Positions 1-10,851 of a DNA stretch of 64,000 bases are shown piece after piece; position 1 is the stretch's first letter, and each line of letters starts with the position of its first letter. The DNA is taken from NCBI RefSeq assembly GCF_002242805.1, contig NZ_MCGQ01000007.1, forward strand, positions 496,001 to 560,000, given 5' to 3'. The notes under the pieces were generated by a model that had not been told where the DNA came from, made no database searches, and worked only from the letters and a program-made list of their open reading frames with translations. The stretch is from Streptomyces diastatochromogenes (GTDB lineage: Bacteria; Actinomycetota; Actinomycetes; Streptomycetales; Streptomycetaceae). A program made the position numbers and the translations under genes.

Positions 1-1009
1 CGTCCGGGGTGTGGGACGGGCCCGTGAGGATCTCCTCGATCGTGCCGACCGTGCCGAGGTCGACCTTCTTGCCGCGGGGCAGCTCCTCGTTGACCGCCTC
101 CATGCCCCAGTGGTGGCCCTTGCCGGGGGCGTCCGTGGCGCGGGCCAGCGGGGAGCCCATCATCACCGAGTCGGCGCCGCAGGCGATGGCCTTCGGGAGG
201 TCGCCGGACCAGCCGACACCGCCGTCCGCGATCACGTGCACGTACCGGCCGCCGGACTCGTCCATGTAGTCGCGGCGGGCCGCGGCCACGTCGGCGACCG
301 CGGTGGCCATCGGGACCTGGATGCCGAGCACGTTGCGCGTGGTGTGCGCGGCGCCGCCGCCGAAGCCGACCAGGACACCGGCCGCGCCGGTGCGCATCAG
401 GTGCAGGGCCGCGGTGTAGGTGGCGCAGCCGCCGACGATCACCGGGACGTCCAGCTCGTAGATGAACTGCTTCAGGTTCAGCGGCTCGTGCGAACCGGAG
501 ACGTGCTCCGCCGAGACCGTCGTACCGCGGATGACGAAGATGTCCACGCCCGCGTCCACGACCGCCTTGGAGAACTGGGCGGTGCGCTGCGGGGAGAGCG
601 CGGCCGCCGTGACCACGCCGGAGTCGCGCACCTCCTTGATGCGGGCGCCGATCAGCTCCTCCTTGATGGGGGCGGAGTAGATCTCCTGGAGGCGCCGGGT
701 GGCCGCCTCGGACGGCAGCTCGGTGATCTCGTCGAGCAGCGGCTGCGGGTCCTCGTACCGCGTCCACAGGCCCTCGAGGTTCAGCACGCCGAGGCCGCCC
801 AGCTCGCCGATACGGATCGCGGTGGCCGGGGAGACGACCGAGTCCATGGGGGCGGCCAGGAAGGGCAGCTCGAAGCGGTAGGCGTCGATCTGCCAGGCGA
901 TCGAGACCTCCTTCGGGTCCCGCGTACGGCGGCTGGGGACGACGGCGATGTCGTCGAAGGCGTACGCCCGGCGGCCGCGCTTGCCGCGCCCGATCTCGAT
1001 CTCAGTCAC
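1..1009 (-). CDS. guaB3: GuaB3 family IMP dehydrogenase-related protein, C-terminus cut by window edge
   Basis: This is the actinobacterial GuaB3 paralogue of IMP dehydrogenase, a TIM-barrel enzyme acting on purine nucleotides in the cytosol. It begins at a GTG (1009-1007) behind an AGGGAAAGG ribosome binding site, and 336 codons are visible; the family is about 370 residues, so roughly the last 40 are outside the window. The N-terminus carries the IMPDH-like strand ending in AAPMDSVV, and the presumed catalytic loop is GGCATY with Cys195. Unlike guaB just upstream it has no CBS domain insertion. It follows guaB on the same strand, but a hairpin separates the two. The exact reaction of GuaB3 proteins is less settled than that of GuaB. 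Confidence 0.93.
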   Translation of the reverse strand, partial: MTEIEIGRGKRGRRAYAFDDIAVVPSRRTRDPKEVSIAWQIDAYRFELPFLAAPMDSVVSPATAIRIGELGGLGVLNLEGLWTRYEDPQPLLDEITELPSEAATRRLQEIYSAPIKEELIGARIKEVRDSGVVTAAALSPQRTAQFSKAVVDAGVDIFVIRGTTVSAEHVSGSHEPLNLKQFIYELDVPVIVGGCATYTAALHLMRTGAAGVLVGFGGGAAHTTRNVLGIQVPMATAVADVAAARRDYMDESGGRYVHVIADGGVGWSGDLPKAIACGADSVMMGSPLARATDAPGKGHHWGMEAVNEELPRGKKVDLGTVGTIEEILTGPSHTPD

Positions 1010-1065
1010 GTCTTGGCCTTTCCCTGATGCATTGCAGCGTCTTCCAGTATCGCCGACAGGTACGA

Positions 1066-1100
1066 CAAGGGCGGCCCCGGATGCTCCGGGACCGCCCTTG
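1066..1100 (-). terminator. Hairpin between guaB and guaB3
   Basis: A 15-bp stem with one mismatch (arms 1066-1080 and 1086-1100, 5-nt loop) lies just after the guaB stop. It has no clear U-tract, as is common in Streptomyces. It probably ends or attenuates guaB transcription before guaB3. Confidence 0.7.
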
Positions 1101-1134
1101 CACGGCCTGTACGGCCCTCACGCGCGCGTGTGCG

Positions 1135-2682
<1,548 letters not shown>

Positions 2683-2804
2683 CTAACGGGAAGCACGGCT
2701 AGCAAATTCCACGGTCCGGAGTGACTTCAGGCTTCGTATGTTCGTACGGAAACGAACGCGCGCCTGTTCAAGAGAGGGAGCTACCGAGGCTCCGCCCAGG
2801 GCAG

Positions 2805-3482
2805 TTACTGCTCGGCGAGCGCGCGCAGACGGCTCAGCGCCCGATGCTGGGCCACCCGTACGGCGCCGGGTGACATTCCCAACATCTGCCCGGTCTCCTC
2901 CGCGGTCAAGCCCACGGCGATACGCAGCAGGAGCAGCTCGCGCTGGTTCTCCGGGAGATTGGCCAGCAGCTTCTTGGCCCACTCGGCGTCGCTGCTGAGC
3001 AGGGCGCGCTCCTCGGGGCCGAGGGAGTCGTCGGGCCGCTCCGGCATCTCGTCCGAGGGGACGGCCGTGGAGCCCGGGTGGCGCATCGCGGCGCGCTGGA
3101 GGTCGGCGACCTTGTGCGAGGCGATGGCGAAGACGAAGGCCTCGAACGGGCGGCCGGTGTCGCGGTAGCGCGGCAGGGCGAGGAGGACGGCGACGCAGAC
3201 CTCCTGGGCCAGGTCCTCCACGAAGTGGCGAGCGTCGCCGGGGAGCCGGGACAGCCGGGTCCGGCAGTAGCGCAGCGCCAAGGGGTGCACATGGGCGAGC
3301 AGATCGTGCGTGGCCTGCTCGTCCCCGTCGACGGCACGATGCACGAGCGCACCGATCGCCCCTGGGGCCGTGCCCGCCTCGTCGTCGCGCATCGGTCCAT
3401 GGTGCACTGCGGCCGTCCGGTCCGTCGCATCGTGCTCGTGGTTGTGCACCGAAGCGTTATGAGCAGGTGCGCCGGCACTCAT
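2805..3482 (-). CDS. shbA: ECF-type RNA polymerase sigma factor ShbA
   Basis: This is an extracytoplasmic-function sigma factor. Position between guaB and bldM identifies it as ShbA, which in Streptomyces griseus directs transcription of the principal sigma gene hrdB. Region 2 is visible as [19 protein letters not shown] and region 4 as [13 protein letters not shown] followed by a helix-turn-helix ([20 protein letters not shown]). I chose the ATG at 3482 (225 residues) because GGAGGG sits 8 nt upstream; the frame is open to an ATG at 3533, and an internal ATG at 3392 lacks a ribosome site. The first 35 residues are histidine- and asparagine-rich and lie before the sigma core. No anti-sigma gene is adjacent. 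Confidence 0.9.
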   Translation of the reverse strand: MSAGAPAHNASVHNHEHDATDRTAAVHHGPMRDDEAGTAPGAIGALVHRAVDGDEQATHDLLAHVHPLALRYCRTRLSRLPGDARHFVEDLAQEVCVAVLLALPRYRDTGRPFEAFVFAIASHKVADLQRAAMRHPGSTAVPSDEMPERPDDSLGPEERALLSSDAEWAKKLLANLPENQRELLLLRIAVGLTAEETGQMLGMSPGAVRVAQHRALSRLRALAEQ

Positions 3483-3601
3483 CCCCTGCGCCCTCCCCTT
3501 CCGCTCGACCGACTTGTCCCCGAGAGACTCCACATCTCAAGGATGCGGCATCCGCGCCGAAACGAGCACCGCGCGCACTCCGGTGACCCCCGCACGAGGA
3601 C

Positions 3602-3689
3602 GAGTGGTGGATCCGTCCCCGCGGGTGCAGAGCAAAGCAGCAGGTCAGACAGGTGACCCAGGATTCCGGGCGGGACGGATCCACCACTC
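3602..3689. repeat. Perfect 18-bp inverted repeat between bldM and shbA
   Basis: The arms 3602-3619 and 3672-3689 are exact reverse complements and flank a 52-nt loop. Each arm contains a BamHI-like GGATCC core with GTGGTGGATCCGTC. The element lies in the leader of shbA and downstream of bldM. It could be a long RNA hairpin, a bldM terminator, or paired sites for a DNA-binding protein. Confidence 0.85.
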
Positions 3690-3777
3690 ACCCCACCTCG
3701 ACCCGCCCATGGGCAGCCACCACTGGTGAGCCGGGCCGGAGGCTGCGTGCCTGCGGCCGGCTCTCCCAGTGCGGGTG

Positions 3778-4389
3778 CTAGCGGACCAGGCCCCAGCGGA
3801 AGCCCAGGGCCACCGCGTGGGCGCGGTCCGAGGCGCCGAGCTTCTTGAAGAGGCGGCGGGCGTGGGTCTTGACCGTGTCCTCGGAGAGGAACAGCTCGCG
3901 GCCGATCTCGGCGTTGGAGCGGCCGTGACTCATGCCCTCCAGCACCTGGATCTCGCGCGCGGTGAGGGTGGGCGCGGCGCCCATCTCGGCCGAGCGGAGG
4001 CGGCGGGGGGCGAGACGCCAGGTCGGGTCGGCGAGGGCCTGCGTGACCGTGGCCCGCAGCTCCGCGCGCGAGGCGTCCTTGTGCAGGTAGCCCCGGGCGC
4101 CGGCGGCGACCGCGAGGGCCACTCCGTCCAGGTCCTCGGCGACGGTCAGCATGATGATGCGCGCGCCCGGGTCGGCGGACAGCAGCCGGCGCACGGTCTC
4201 GACGCCGCCCAGGCCGGGCATGCGCACGTCCATCAGGATGAGATCGGAGCGGTCGGCGCCCCAGCGGCGGAGGACTTCCTCGCCGTTGGCCGCCGTCGTC
4301 ACGCGCTCGACGCCGGGCACGGTCGCGACCGCGCGGCGGAGCGCCTCTCGGGCAAGCGGGGAGTCGTCGCAGACGAGGACGGATGTCAT
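3778..4389 (-). CDS. bldM: BldM, orphan response regulator of development
   Basis: BldM is an atypical NarL/FixJ-type response regulator needed for aerial hyphae and spore formation; it acts on DNA as a homodimer or as a heterodimer with WhiI. The 203-residue protein has a receiver domain (residues 1-120) with the acidic pocket DD, Asp54 in LILMDVRMPG and Lys104 in GYLHKD, and a LuxR-type helix-turn-helix (LTAREIQVLEGMSHGRSN) near residues 137-200. No histidine kinase is adjacent, which fits its orphan status. Transcription from the divergent region upstream includes a sequence matching the sigma-BldN consensus. Identification rests on family match plus the whiD-bldM-shbA-guaB order. Confidence 0.96.
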   Translation of the reverse strand: MTSVLVCDDSPLAREALRRAVATVPGVERVTTAANGEEVLRRWGADRSDLILMDVRMPGLGGVETVRRLLSADPGARIIMLTVAEDLDGVALAVAAGARGYLHKDASRAELRATVTQALADPTWRLAPRRLRSAEMGAAPTLTAREIQVLEGMSHGRSNAEIGRELFLSEDTVKTHARRLFKKLGASDRAHAVALGFRWGLVR

Positions 4390-4770
4390 GACCGCCCTCC
4401 GCAGCTGATGCGCGTCACCTTGAGCCTCCAGGCTGGTACGGAATCGTCACCTGTGCGGTCGACCGTCTCGGACGCCTGCCCGAGCGCTTGTGTTTTCAAC
4501 CGCCTCCGCACTCTCAACGACGGTCACTCGAAAGAGTTACGGGGCTGCGTGCCGTCTTCGGCACTCTACGTGAGGGCGTCGACACGGTGCAGACATGCCC
4601 AACGGACCCTCAACTTTTCATCACAACCTATGCCCCATTTAGCCGTTTTTGCTCCCGTTTCTCAGTGTCTGGAGCTAGATTCGCAATGAGTCATATTTTC
4701 ATCTCCTTAGACCGGAGATGTACGGTCGATGGCACCGTATCCGCCCAGCACGGCTACAAGGGGTCACGTA
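4390..4770. promoter_or_regulatory. Divergent bldM-whiD regulatory region
   Basis: This 381-bp gap holds no convincing gene. It separates divergent bldM and whiD and is the most AT-rich part of the first 10 kb, notably around 4610-4700. Besides the BldN-type promoter it contains an inverted repeat (CATCTCC at 4700-4706, GGAGATG at 4714-4720) 50 nt before whiD, and a TAGATT box at 4676-4681 that could be a -10 element for whiD. Confidence 0.7.
4514..4541 (-). promoter_or_regulatory. Likely sigma-BldN promoter of bldM
   Basis: Read on the minus strand the sequence is CGTAAC, 16 nt, CGTTGA. This matches exactly the -35/-10 consensus published for the ECF sigma factor BldN, which is known to transcribe bldM. 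It lies 125 nt upstream of the bldM start. Confidence 0.8.
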
Positions 4771-5100
4771 ATGGCAGATTTCTCCCGCCTTCCCGGACCG
4801 AACGCGGACCTGTGGGACTGGCAGTTGCTCGCTGCCTGCCGCGGGGTGGACAGCTCGCTCTTCTTCCACCCGGAGGGCGAGCGCGGGGCGGCTCGGAGCG
4901 CTCGCGAGAACTCGGCCAAGGAGGTCTGCATGAGGTGCCCGGTCCGTGCGGAGTGCGCGGCGCACGCGCTGGCGGTGCGCGAGCCGTACGGCGTCTGGGG
5001 CGGCCTGACCGAGGACGAGCGCGAAGAGTTGATGGGGCGGGCGCGCAACCGCCTGGTGTCGGCATCGACCACCAGCGGGGGCACCGCACCGCACGCCTGA
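4771..5100 (+). CDS. whiD: WhiD, WhiB-like iron-sulfur protein
   Basis: WhiD is a small WhiB-like protein holding an oxygen- and NO-sensitive [4Fe-4S] cluster and required for late sporulation. The 109-residue product shows the four cluster ligands Cys23, Cys53, Cys56 and Cys62, in the CxxC-x5-C arrangement, followed by the family turn GVWGGLTEDER. The ATG at 4771 was chosen because it begins the conserved MADFSRLPGPNADLWDW and is close to the family length; an upstream in-frame ATG at 4729 falls within the regulatory region. It is divergent from bldM. Confidence 0.95.
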   Translation: MADFSRLPGPNADLWDWQLLAACRGVDSSLFFHPEGERGAARSARENSAKEVCMRCPVRAECAAHALAVREPYGVWGGLTEDEREELMGRARNRLVSASTTSGGTAPHA

Positions 5101-5146
5101 AGGAACGTTTCTGCAGTAACTACGAATATGCGAATAGCTGCGCACC

Positions 5147-5168
5147 CGGGCACACGTACGTGTGCCCG
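5147..5168 (+). terminator. Palindromic terminator after whiD
   Basis: A perfect 22-bp palindrome (arms 5147-5157 and 5158-5168) lies 46 nt after the whiD stop and ahead of the convergent LysR gene. It can fold on both strands and probably ends transcripts from both. Confidence 0.6.
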
Positions 5169-5197
5169 TGCCCCTTGAGAGGAGCCCGTCACCGGCG

Positions 5198-6097
5198 TTA
5201 CTGCCGCCCGGCCGCCCGGGCCAGTTGCTCCAGCGTCGCCGCCACGGCCGGCACCTGGGCCAGGTCGGGCAGGGTGAGAGCGACGATCTGCCGTCGTACC
5301 GCGGGTTCCAGCGCCACCGTGCGCACTCCCCGGGGCCGTACCGACTCCACCGCGAGCTGCGGCAGCACGGCGACGCCGAGGCCCGCGCCGACCAGGCCGA
5401 CCACCGCCGGATAGTCGTCGGTGGCGAAGTCGATGCGGGGCGTGAAGCCGGCGCTCTCGCACACCTGCACCAGCTGGCCGCGGCAGCGCGGGCAGCCCGC
5501 GATCCAGGGCTCCCGGGCCAACTCCCCGATGGCGACGGACTCCGCGCGCGCGAGCCGGTGCCGTTCGGGCACCAGGGCGACCAGACGGTCGGTCAGCAGG
5601 GGCCGTACGACGAGGTCGTCCCACTCCTCGGCGACCGCGGCTCCCTCGTAACGGAAAGCGAGCGCCAGGTCGCAGTCGCCCTCGCGCAGCAGTTCGACGG
5701 ACTTCGGGGGCTCGGCCTCCTCCAGGGAGACGCGGGTGCCGGGGTGGGCGGCGCGCAGGGCGGCCAGGGCGGTGGGGACCAGGGTGGAGCTGCCGCTCGG
5801 GAAGGAGACCAGCCGGACCCGGCCGGCCCTCAGGCCCGCGATGGCGGCGACCTCCTCCTCGGCAGCGGTGAGCCCGGCGAGGATCCCGGAGGCGTGCCGG
5901 ACCAGGGCCTCGCCGGCCTGGGTCAGGCGCATCTCGCGGCCGCTGCGGACCAGCAGCGGGGTGCCGACCGAGGTTTCGAGTGCCTTCATCTGCTGACTGA
6001 CGGCGGGCTGGGTGCAGCCCAGCTCGCGCCCGGCCGCCGAGAAGGATCCGGTGGTGGCGACGGCGCGCAGGACGCGGAGATGACGGGCCTCGATCAC
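5198..6097 (-). CDS. LysR family transcriptional regulator
   Basis: This 299-residue regulator has a typical N-terminal winged helix (LRVLRAVATTGSFSAAGREL, then TQPAVSQQMKALE; residues 8-50) and a C-terminal substrate-binding domain from about residue 90. Effector identity cannot be read from sequence. It starts at a GTG (6097) and is divergent from the MOSC gene with 80 bp between them, so the MOSC gene is the first candidate target, following the usual LysR habit of controlling a divergent neighbour. Confidence 0.92.
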   Translation of the reverse strand: MIEARHLRVLRAVATTGSFSAAGRELGCTQPAVSQQMKALETSVGTPLLVRSGREMRLTQAGEALVRHASGILAGLTAAEEEVAAIAGLRAGRVRLVSFPSGSSTLVPTALAALRAAHPGTRVSLEEAEPPKSVELLREGDCDLALAFRYEGAAVAEEWDDLVVRPLLTDRLVALVPERHRLARAESVAIGELAREPWIAGCPRCRGQLVQVCESAGFTPRIDFATDDYPAVVGLVGAGLGVAVLPQLAVESVRPRGVRTVALEPAVRRQIVALTLPDLAQVPAVAATLEQLARAAGRQ

Positions 6098-6177
6098 CCC
6101 CCGAGCATAAGCCTGACTTGGACCTGGCGCCGCATATTGCGTCGACGCTTTGGGGTGCGGTCCCGTACCGTCGGAGC

Positions 6178-6846
6178 ATGAAGCTTCTCTCGGTCAATCT
6201 GGGCAGCCCGCAGCCGGTGCCGTACACGGACCAGGCGGAGGGTGTGACCGGCATCGACAAGCGGCCGGCGGACGGGCCGGTGCGGGTGGCGGCTCCCGGG
6301 CCCAAGGGGGTCGGCGGGAGCGGGCTGGCCGGGGACGCGGTGTGCGAGCTGCGCCACCACGGCGGCTACGACCAGGCGGTGTACGCCTTCGCGCGCGAGG
6401 ACCTCGACGACTGGGAGCGGGAGCTGGACAGGCCGTTGGCCGATGGCTGCTTCGGCGAGAACCTCACGACGGAGGGTCTGGACGTGTCCGGGGCGCTGAT
6501 CGGCGAGCGCTGGCGGATCGGGTCCGAGGTGGTGCTGGAGGTGACGTCGGGGCGGATCCCGTGCCGTACGTTCCAGGGCCATTTGGGCGAGCGGGGCTGG
6601 GTGAAGAGGTTCACCCAGAAGGGCGCGACGGGTGCCTACCTGCGGGTGATCGAACCGGGTGAGATCCGGGCGGGCGATCCGATCGAGATCGTGCACCGGC
6701 CGGACCACTCGGTGACGGTGGCCATGCAGTTCCGCGCGGTCACCACCGAGCGGGAGCTGCTGCCGCAGCTGCTAGTGGCGGGCGAGGCGCTGCACTCCGA
6801 GACGCTGGCCACGGCCCGCAAGTACGTCGCCGGACAGGACCGCTGA
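6178..6846 (+). CDS. MOSC domain protein (YiiM-like)
   Basis: MOSC proteins carry or transfer sulfur or molybdenum cofactor groups; YiiM-type members reduce hydroxylated or N-oxide compounds together with a redox partner. The 222-residue protein shows HGGYDQAVYAF (residues 61-71), GENLTT (94-99) and the conserved cysteine of SGRIPCRTFQG (Cys129), the presumed cofactor ligand. Length and motif order fit stand-alone YiiM-like MOSC proteins rather than the C-terminal domain of molybdenum cofactor sulfurases. The ATG at 6178 starts the conserved KLLSVNLG strand. Confidence 0.9.
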   Translation: MKLLSVNLGSPQPVPYTDQAEGVTGIDKRPADGPVRVAAPGPKGVGGSGLAGDAVCELRHHGGYDQAVYAFAREDLDDWERELDRPLADGCFGENLTTEGLDVSGALIGERWRIGSEVVLEVTSGRIPCRTFQGHLGERGWVKRFTQKGATGAYLRVIEPGEIRAGDPIEIVHRPDHSVTVAMQFRAVTTERELLPQLLVAGEALHSETLATARKYVAGQDR

Positions 6847-6898
6847 AGAGCCGTCACCGTCAGCGGACTGTGTCGGTCCGGGTCACTACCCTTGGGCC

Positions 6899-7672
6899 AT
6901 GACAACGGCTCTGATTACGGGATCGACCGCGGGAATCGGTGCCGCGTTCGCGCGGCGGCTGGCGGCTGACGGGCATGACCTCGTCCTGGTGGCCCGGGAC
7001 GGCAGACGGCTGCGCGAGCAGGCGACCGAGCTGCACGACCGGCACGGCATCGAGGCCGAGGTGCTGAGCGCCGACCTCGCCGAGGACAAGGGTATCGAGG
7101 CGGTGGCCGACCGGCTCGGCGACCGGAAGAACCCGGTCGACCTGCTGATCAACAACGCCGGCTTCGGCAACAAGGGCCGCTATCTCGAAGTGTCCATGGC
7201 CGACGAGCTGCGGATGCTCAAGGTGCACTGCGAGGCGGTGCTGCGGCTGACGTCGGCGGCGTCCGAGGCGATGCGGGAGCGCGGGCGCGGCGGGGTGGTG
7301 AACGTCGCCTCGGTGGCGGCCTTCGTGCCCCGGGGCACCTACGGCGCCTCGAAGGCCTGGGTCGTGCAGTTCACCCAGGGCGCGGCGAAGGACCTGGCGG
7401 GCAGCGGCGTGCGGCTGATGGCGCTGTGCCCCGGCTTCGTGCGCACCGAGTTCCACGAGCGGGCCGGGATGGGCACGGACAACATCCCGGGCTGGATGTG
7501 GCTGGACGCGGACAAGCTGGTCGCGGCGGCCCTGGCCGACCTCGCGCGCGGGAAGACGCTGTCCATCCCGGACCCCCGGTACAAGGCGCTGATGGGACTG
7601 GTGAAGGTCGCCCCGCGCGGGCTGATGGGCGGCATCAGCTCGAAGACGGGCCGCAAGTACGGGCCCCAGTAG
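6899..7672 (+). CDS. Short-chain dehydrogenase/reductase
   Basis: A classical SDR oxidoreductase of 257 residues. The Rossmann nucleotide site is GSTAGIG (residues 8-14), the NNAG motif is at about 85-88, and the catalytic set is Ser138, Tyr148 and Lys152 (YGASK). The substrate cannot be predicted. The C-terminus, KVAPRGLMGGISSKTGRKYG, is basic and typical of streptomycete members of this subgroup. The gene lies 52 bp after the MOSC gene and 74 bp before a SnoaL-like gene on the same strand, so the three may be cotranscribed. Confidence 0.92.
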   Translation: MTTALITGSTAGIGAAFARRLAADGHDLVLVARDGRRLREQATELHDRHGIEAEVLSADLAEDKGIEAVADRLGDRKNPVDLLINNAGFGNKGRYLEVSMADELRMLKVHCEAVLRLTSAASEAMRERGRGGVVNVASVAAFVPRGTYGASKAWVVQFTQGAAKDLAGSGVRLMALCPGFVRTEFHERAGMGTDNIPGWMWLDADKLVAAALADLARGKTLSIPDPRYKALMGLVKVAPRGLMGGISSKTGRKYGPQ

Positions 7673-7746
7673 GACGGGTGGCGTCCGCGTTCCGGTGGGA
7701 AAATGGGCCTGACGGATCCGGACCCAGGGGGCCGGGAGGCGGCGCC

Positions 7747-8454
7747 ATGACGTTCGTACAGCTCATCGATTGCAGGACCAGCCGGCTCGACGAGATGAAC
7801 CGGCTGATGGACCAGTGGGTCGAACAGACCAAGGGGAAGCGGACCGCGACGCACGCGGTGGTCGGCAAGGACCGATCGGACGCGTCGCACGTCATCGAGA
7901 TCGTGGAGTTCCCGTCGTACGAGGAGGCGATGCGGAACTCGAACCTGCCGGAGACCGACCGGATCTACCGGGAGCTGGTCGCCCTGTGCGACGAGATGCC
8001 GACGTTCACGGACCTGGACGTGGTGCGTGACGAGCCGTTGTACGCGGCCCAGGCGCGCCGGTTCTTCGACACCGTCGCGCTCCAGGGGCCGTTGCCCGCG
8101 CTGAACGACCTGATCGCGGAGCACTACCACGACCACGATCCGGCCAATGAGCAGGACACGCTCGGGCTGGACAACATGCGGCGTGAGATCGAGATGTGGC
8201 GGCGCGCCTTCGACTTCACGTTCACCATCGAGGACCAGATCACCCAGGTGGACCGGGTCTGCACCCGCTGGAGCTGGAACGGCATCCAGAAGGACGAGTT
8301 CATGGGCCTGCCCAACACCGGCCGCCAGGTGTCGATGACCGGGACGACCGTCTTCCGGTTCGACCGCGACGGCAAGATCCTCGAGGGCTGGTGGCAGTAC
8401 GACCGGCTCGGGCTGCTGGGGCAGTTGGGCGCGCTGGACGCGCTGGAGACCTAG
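7747..8454 (+). CDS. SnoaL-like (polyketide cyclase/ester cyclase) protein
   Basis: The 235-residue protein appears to have two parts. Residues 1-95 look like a ferredoxin-fold dimeric barrel (MTFVQLIDCRTSRLDEMN, then DASHVIEIVEFPSYEEAM). Residues 100-230 match the SnoaL-like NTF2 fold, with NDLIAEHYHDHDP and the terminal DRDGKILEGWWQYDR typical of ester cyclases. SnoaL proteins cyclise polyketides or act on small ligands; no polyketide synthase is nearby, so a housekeeping or detoxifying role is as likely. A strong terminator follows. Confidence 0.85.
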   Translation: MTFVQLIDCRTSRLDEMNRLMDQWVEQTKGKRTATHAVVGKDRSDASHVIEIVEFPSYEEAMRNSNLPETDRIYRELVALCDEMPTFTDLDVVRDEPLYAAQARRFFDTVALQGPLPALNDLIAEHYHDHDPANEQDTLGLDNMRREIEMWRRAFDFTFTIEDQITQVDRVCTRWSWNGIQKDEFMGLPNTGRQVSMTGTTVFRFDRDGKILEGWWQYDRLGLLGQLGALDALET

Positions 8455-8466
8455 GACGGAACGCGA

Positions 8467-8497
8467 AGGCCCGGCACCCCGAGGGGGTGCCGGGCCT
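8467..8497. terminator. Bidirectional terminator between SnoaL gene and groEL
   Basis: A perfect 14-bp stem (8467-8480 with 8484-8497) closes a 3-nt loop between two converging genes. It should end both transcripts. Confidence 0.85.
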
Positions 8498-8512
8498 CAG
8501 TGCTGAGGTGCC

Positions 8513-10261
<1,749 letters not shown>

Positions 10262-10570
10262 TTACTTCTCGATGATCGCGAGGACGTCGCGAGCCGAGAG
10301 GACGAGGTACTCCTCGCCGTTGTACTTCACCTCGGTGCCGCCGTACTTGCTGTACAGGACGATGTCGCCGACCTTGACGTCGAGCGGAAGGCGCTCGCCG
10401 TTCTCGAAGCGACCCGGGCCCACGGCGAGGACAGCGCCCTCCTGGGGCTTCTCCTTCGCGGTGTCCGGGATGACCAGGCCAGAGGCGGTGGTCTGCTCGG
10501 CGTCGAGCGGCTGGACCACGATGCGGTCCTCGAGCGGCTTGATGGCAACCTTGGAGCTGGTGGTCGTCAC
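10262..10570 (-). CDS. groES: Co-chaperonin GroES
   Basis: GroES caps the GroEL chamber. The 102-residue product has the family signature [13 protein letters not shown] near the N-terminus, the mobile loop about residues 22-36 ([17 protein letters not shown]) and the roof and strand [15 protein letters not shown]. The start is the ATG at 10570 behind a purine-rich GGGGGAGG site. It is the first gene of the groES-groEL1 operon; the promoter and two HrcA operators lie 130-170 bp upstream. Confidence 0.97.
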   Translation of the reverse strand: MTTTSSKVAIKPLEDRIVVQPLDAEQTTASGLVIPDTAKEKPQEGAVLAVGPGRFENGERLPLDVKVGDIVLYSKYGGTEVKYNGEEYLVLSARDVLAIIEK

Positions 10571-10669
10571 GATCCGACCTCCCCCTTCGGAGATCTCACG
10601 GGGTTAACTGTCTGAGGTGGCGACCAGGTGGATCCGTCGTCGCGGGTGCCGGACCTGCCCGTCGCGTAT

Positions 10670-10696
10670 TTGGCACTCTCATCTGCCGAGTGCCAG
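10670..10696. promoter_or_regulatory. CIRCE element 1 (HrcA operator)
   Basis: TTGGCACTC-N9-GAGTGCCAG matches the CIRCE consensus TTAGCACTC-N9-GAGTGCTAA with exact 9-nt spacing. It lies downstream of the -10 box, over or after the transcription start. Confidence 0.93.
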
Positions 10697-10701
10697 AGCC
10701 G

Positions 10702-10731
10702 AGACTATGACCGTGATTAGCACTCGGTCAA
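10702..10731 (-). promoter_or_regulatory. Vegetative-type promoter of groES-groEL1
   Basis: On the minus strand TTGACC (10731-10726) is followed after 18 nt by TAGTCT (10707-10702), close to the Streptomyces HrdB-type consensus. The -35 box sits inside the upstream CIRCE element, so HrcA bound there would block polymerase. Confidence 0.85.
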
Positions 10732-10743
10732 GCGGAGTGCCAA
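10717..10743. promoter_or_regulatory. CIRCE element 2 (HrcA operator)
   Basis: TTAGCACTC-N9-GAGTGCCAA is nearly perfect CIRCE. It overlaps the -35 box of the groES promoter. HrcA is not encoded in the window. Confidence 0.96.
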
Positions 10744-10780
10744 CGCCTGCGGCGCGTCGGCGGAGAAATCGGCCTGAACG

Positions 10781-10808
10781 GCCTCGTCCTCAAACGCCGG
10801 ACGGGCTG
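10781..10808. repeat. Streptomyces interspersed intergenic repeat
   Basis: The stretch CTCGTCCTCAAACGCCGGAC and following bases matches, from memory, a short motif scattered through intergenic regions of many Streptomyces genomes. Function unknown; only one copy is in this window. Confidence 0.5.
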
Positions 10809-10851
10809 GTTGACGCGGACGGCGCTGAAAAGAACCGTTGCCGAAGAACCG

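Noticed and set aside
3392..3482. shbA starting at the internal ATG 3392
   Set aside because: There is no ribosome binding site before it, whereas ATG 3482 has GGAGGG at good distance.
7747..8454. SnoaL-like gene as a sign of a polyketide cluster
   Set aside because: No ketosynthase, acyl carrier protein or other biosynthetic gene lies nearby; groEL and simple oxidoreductase genes flank it.
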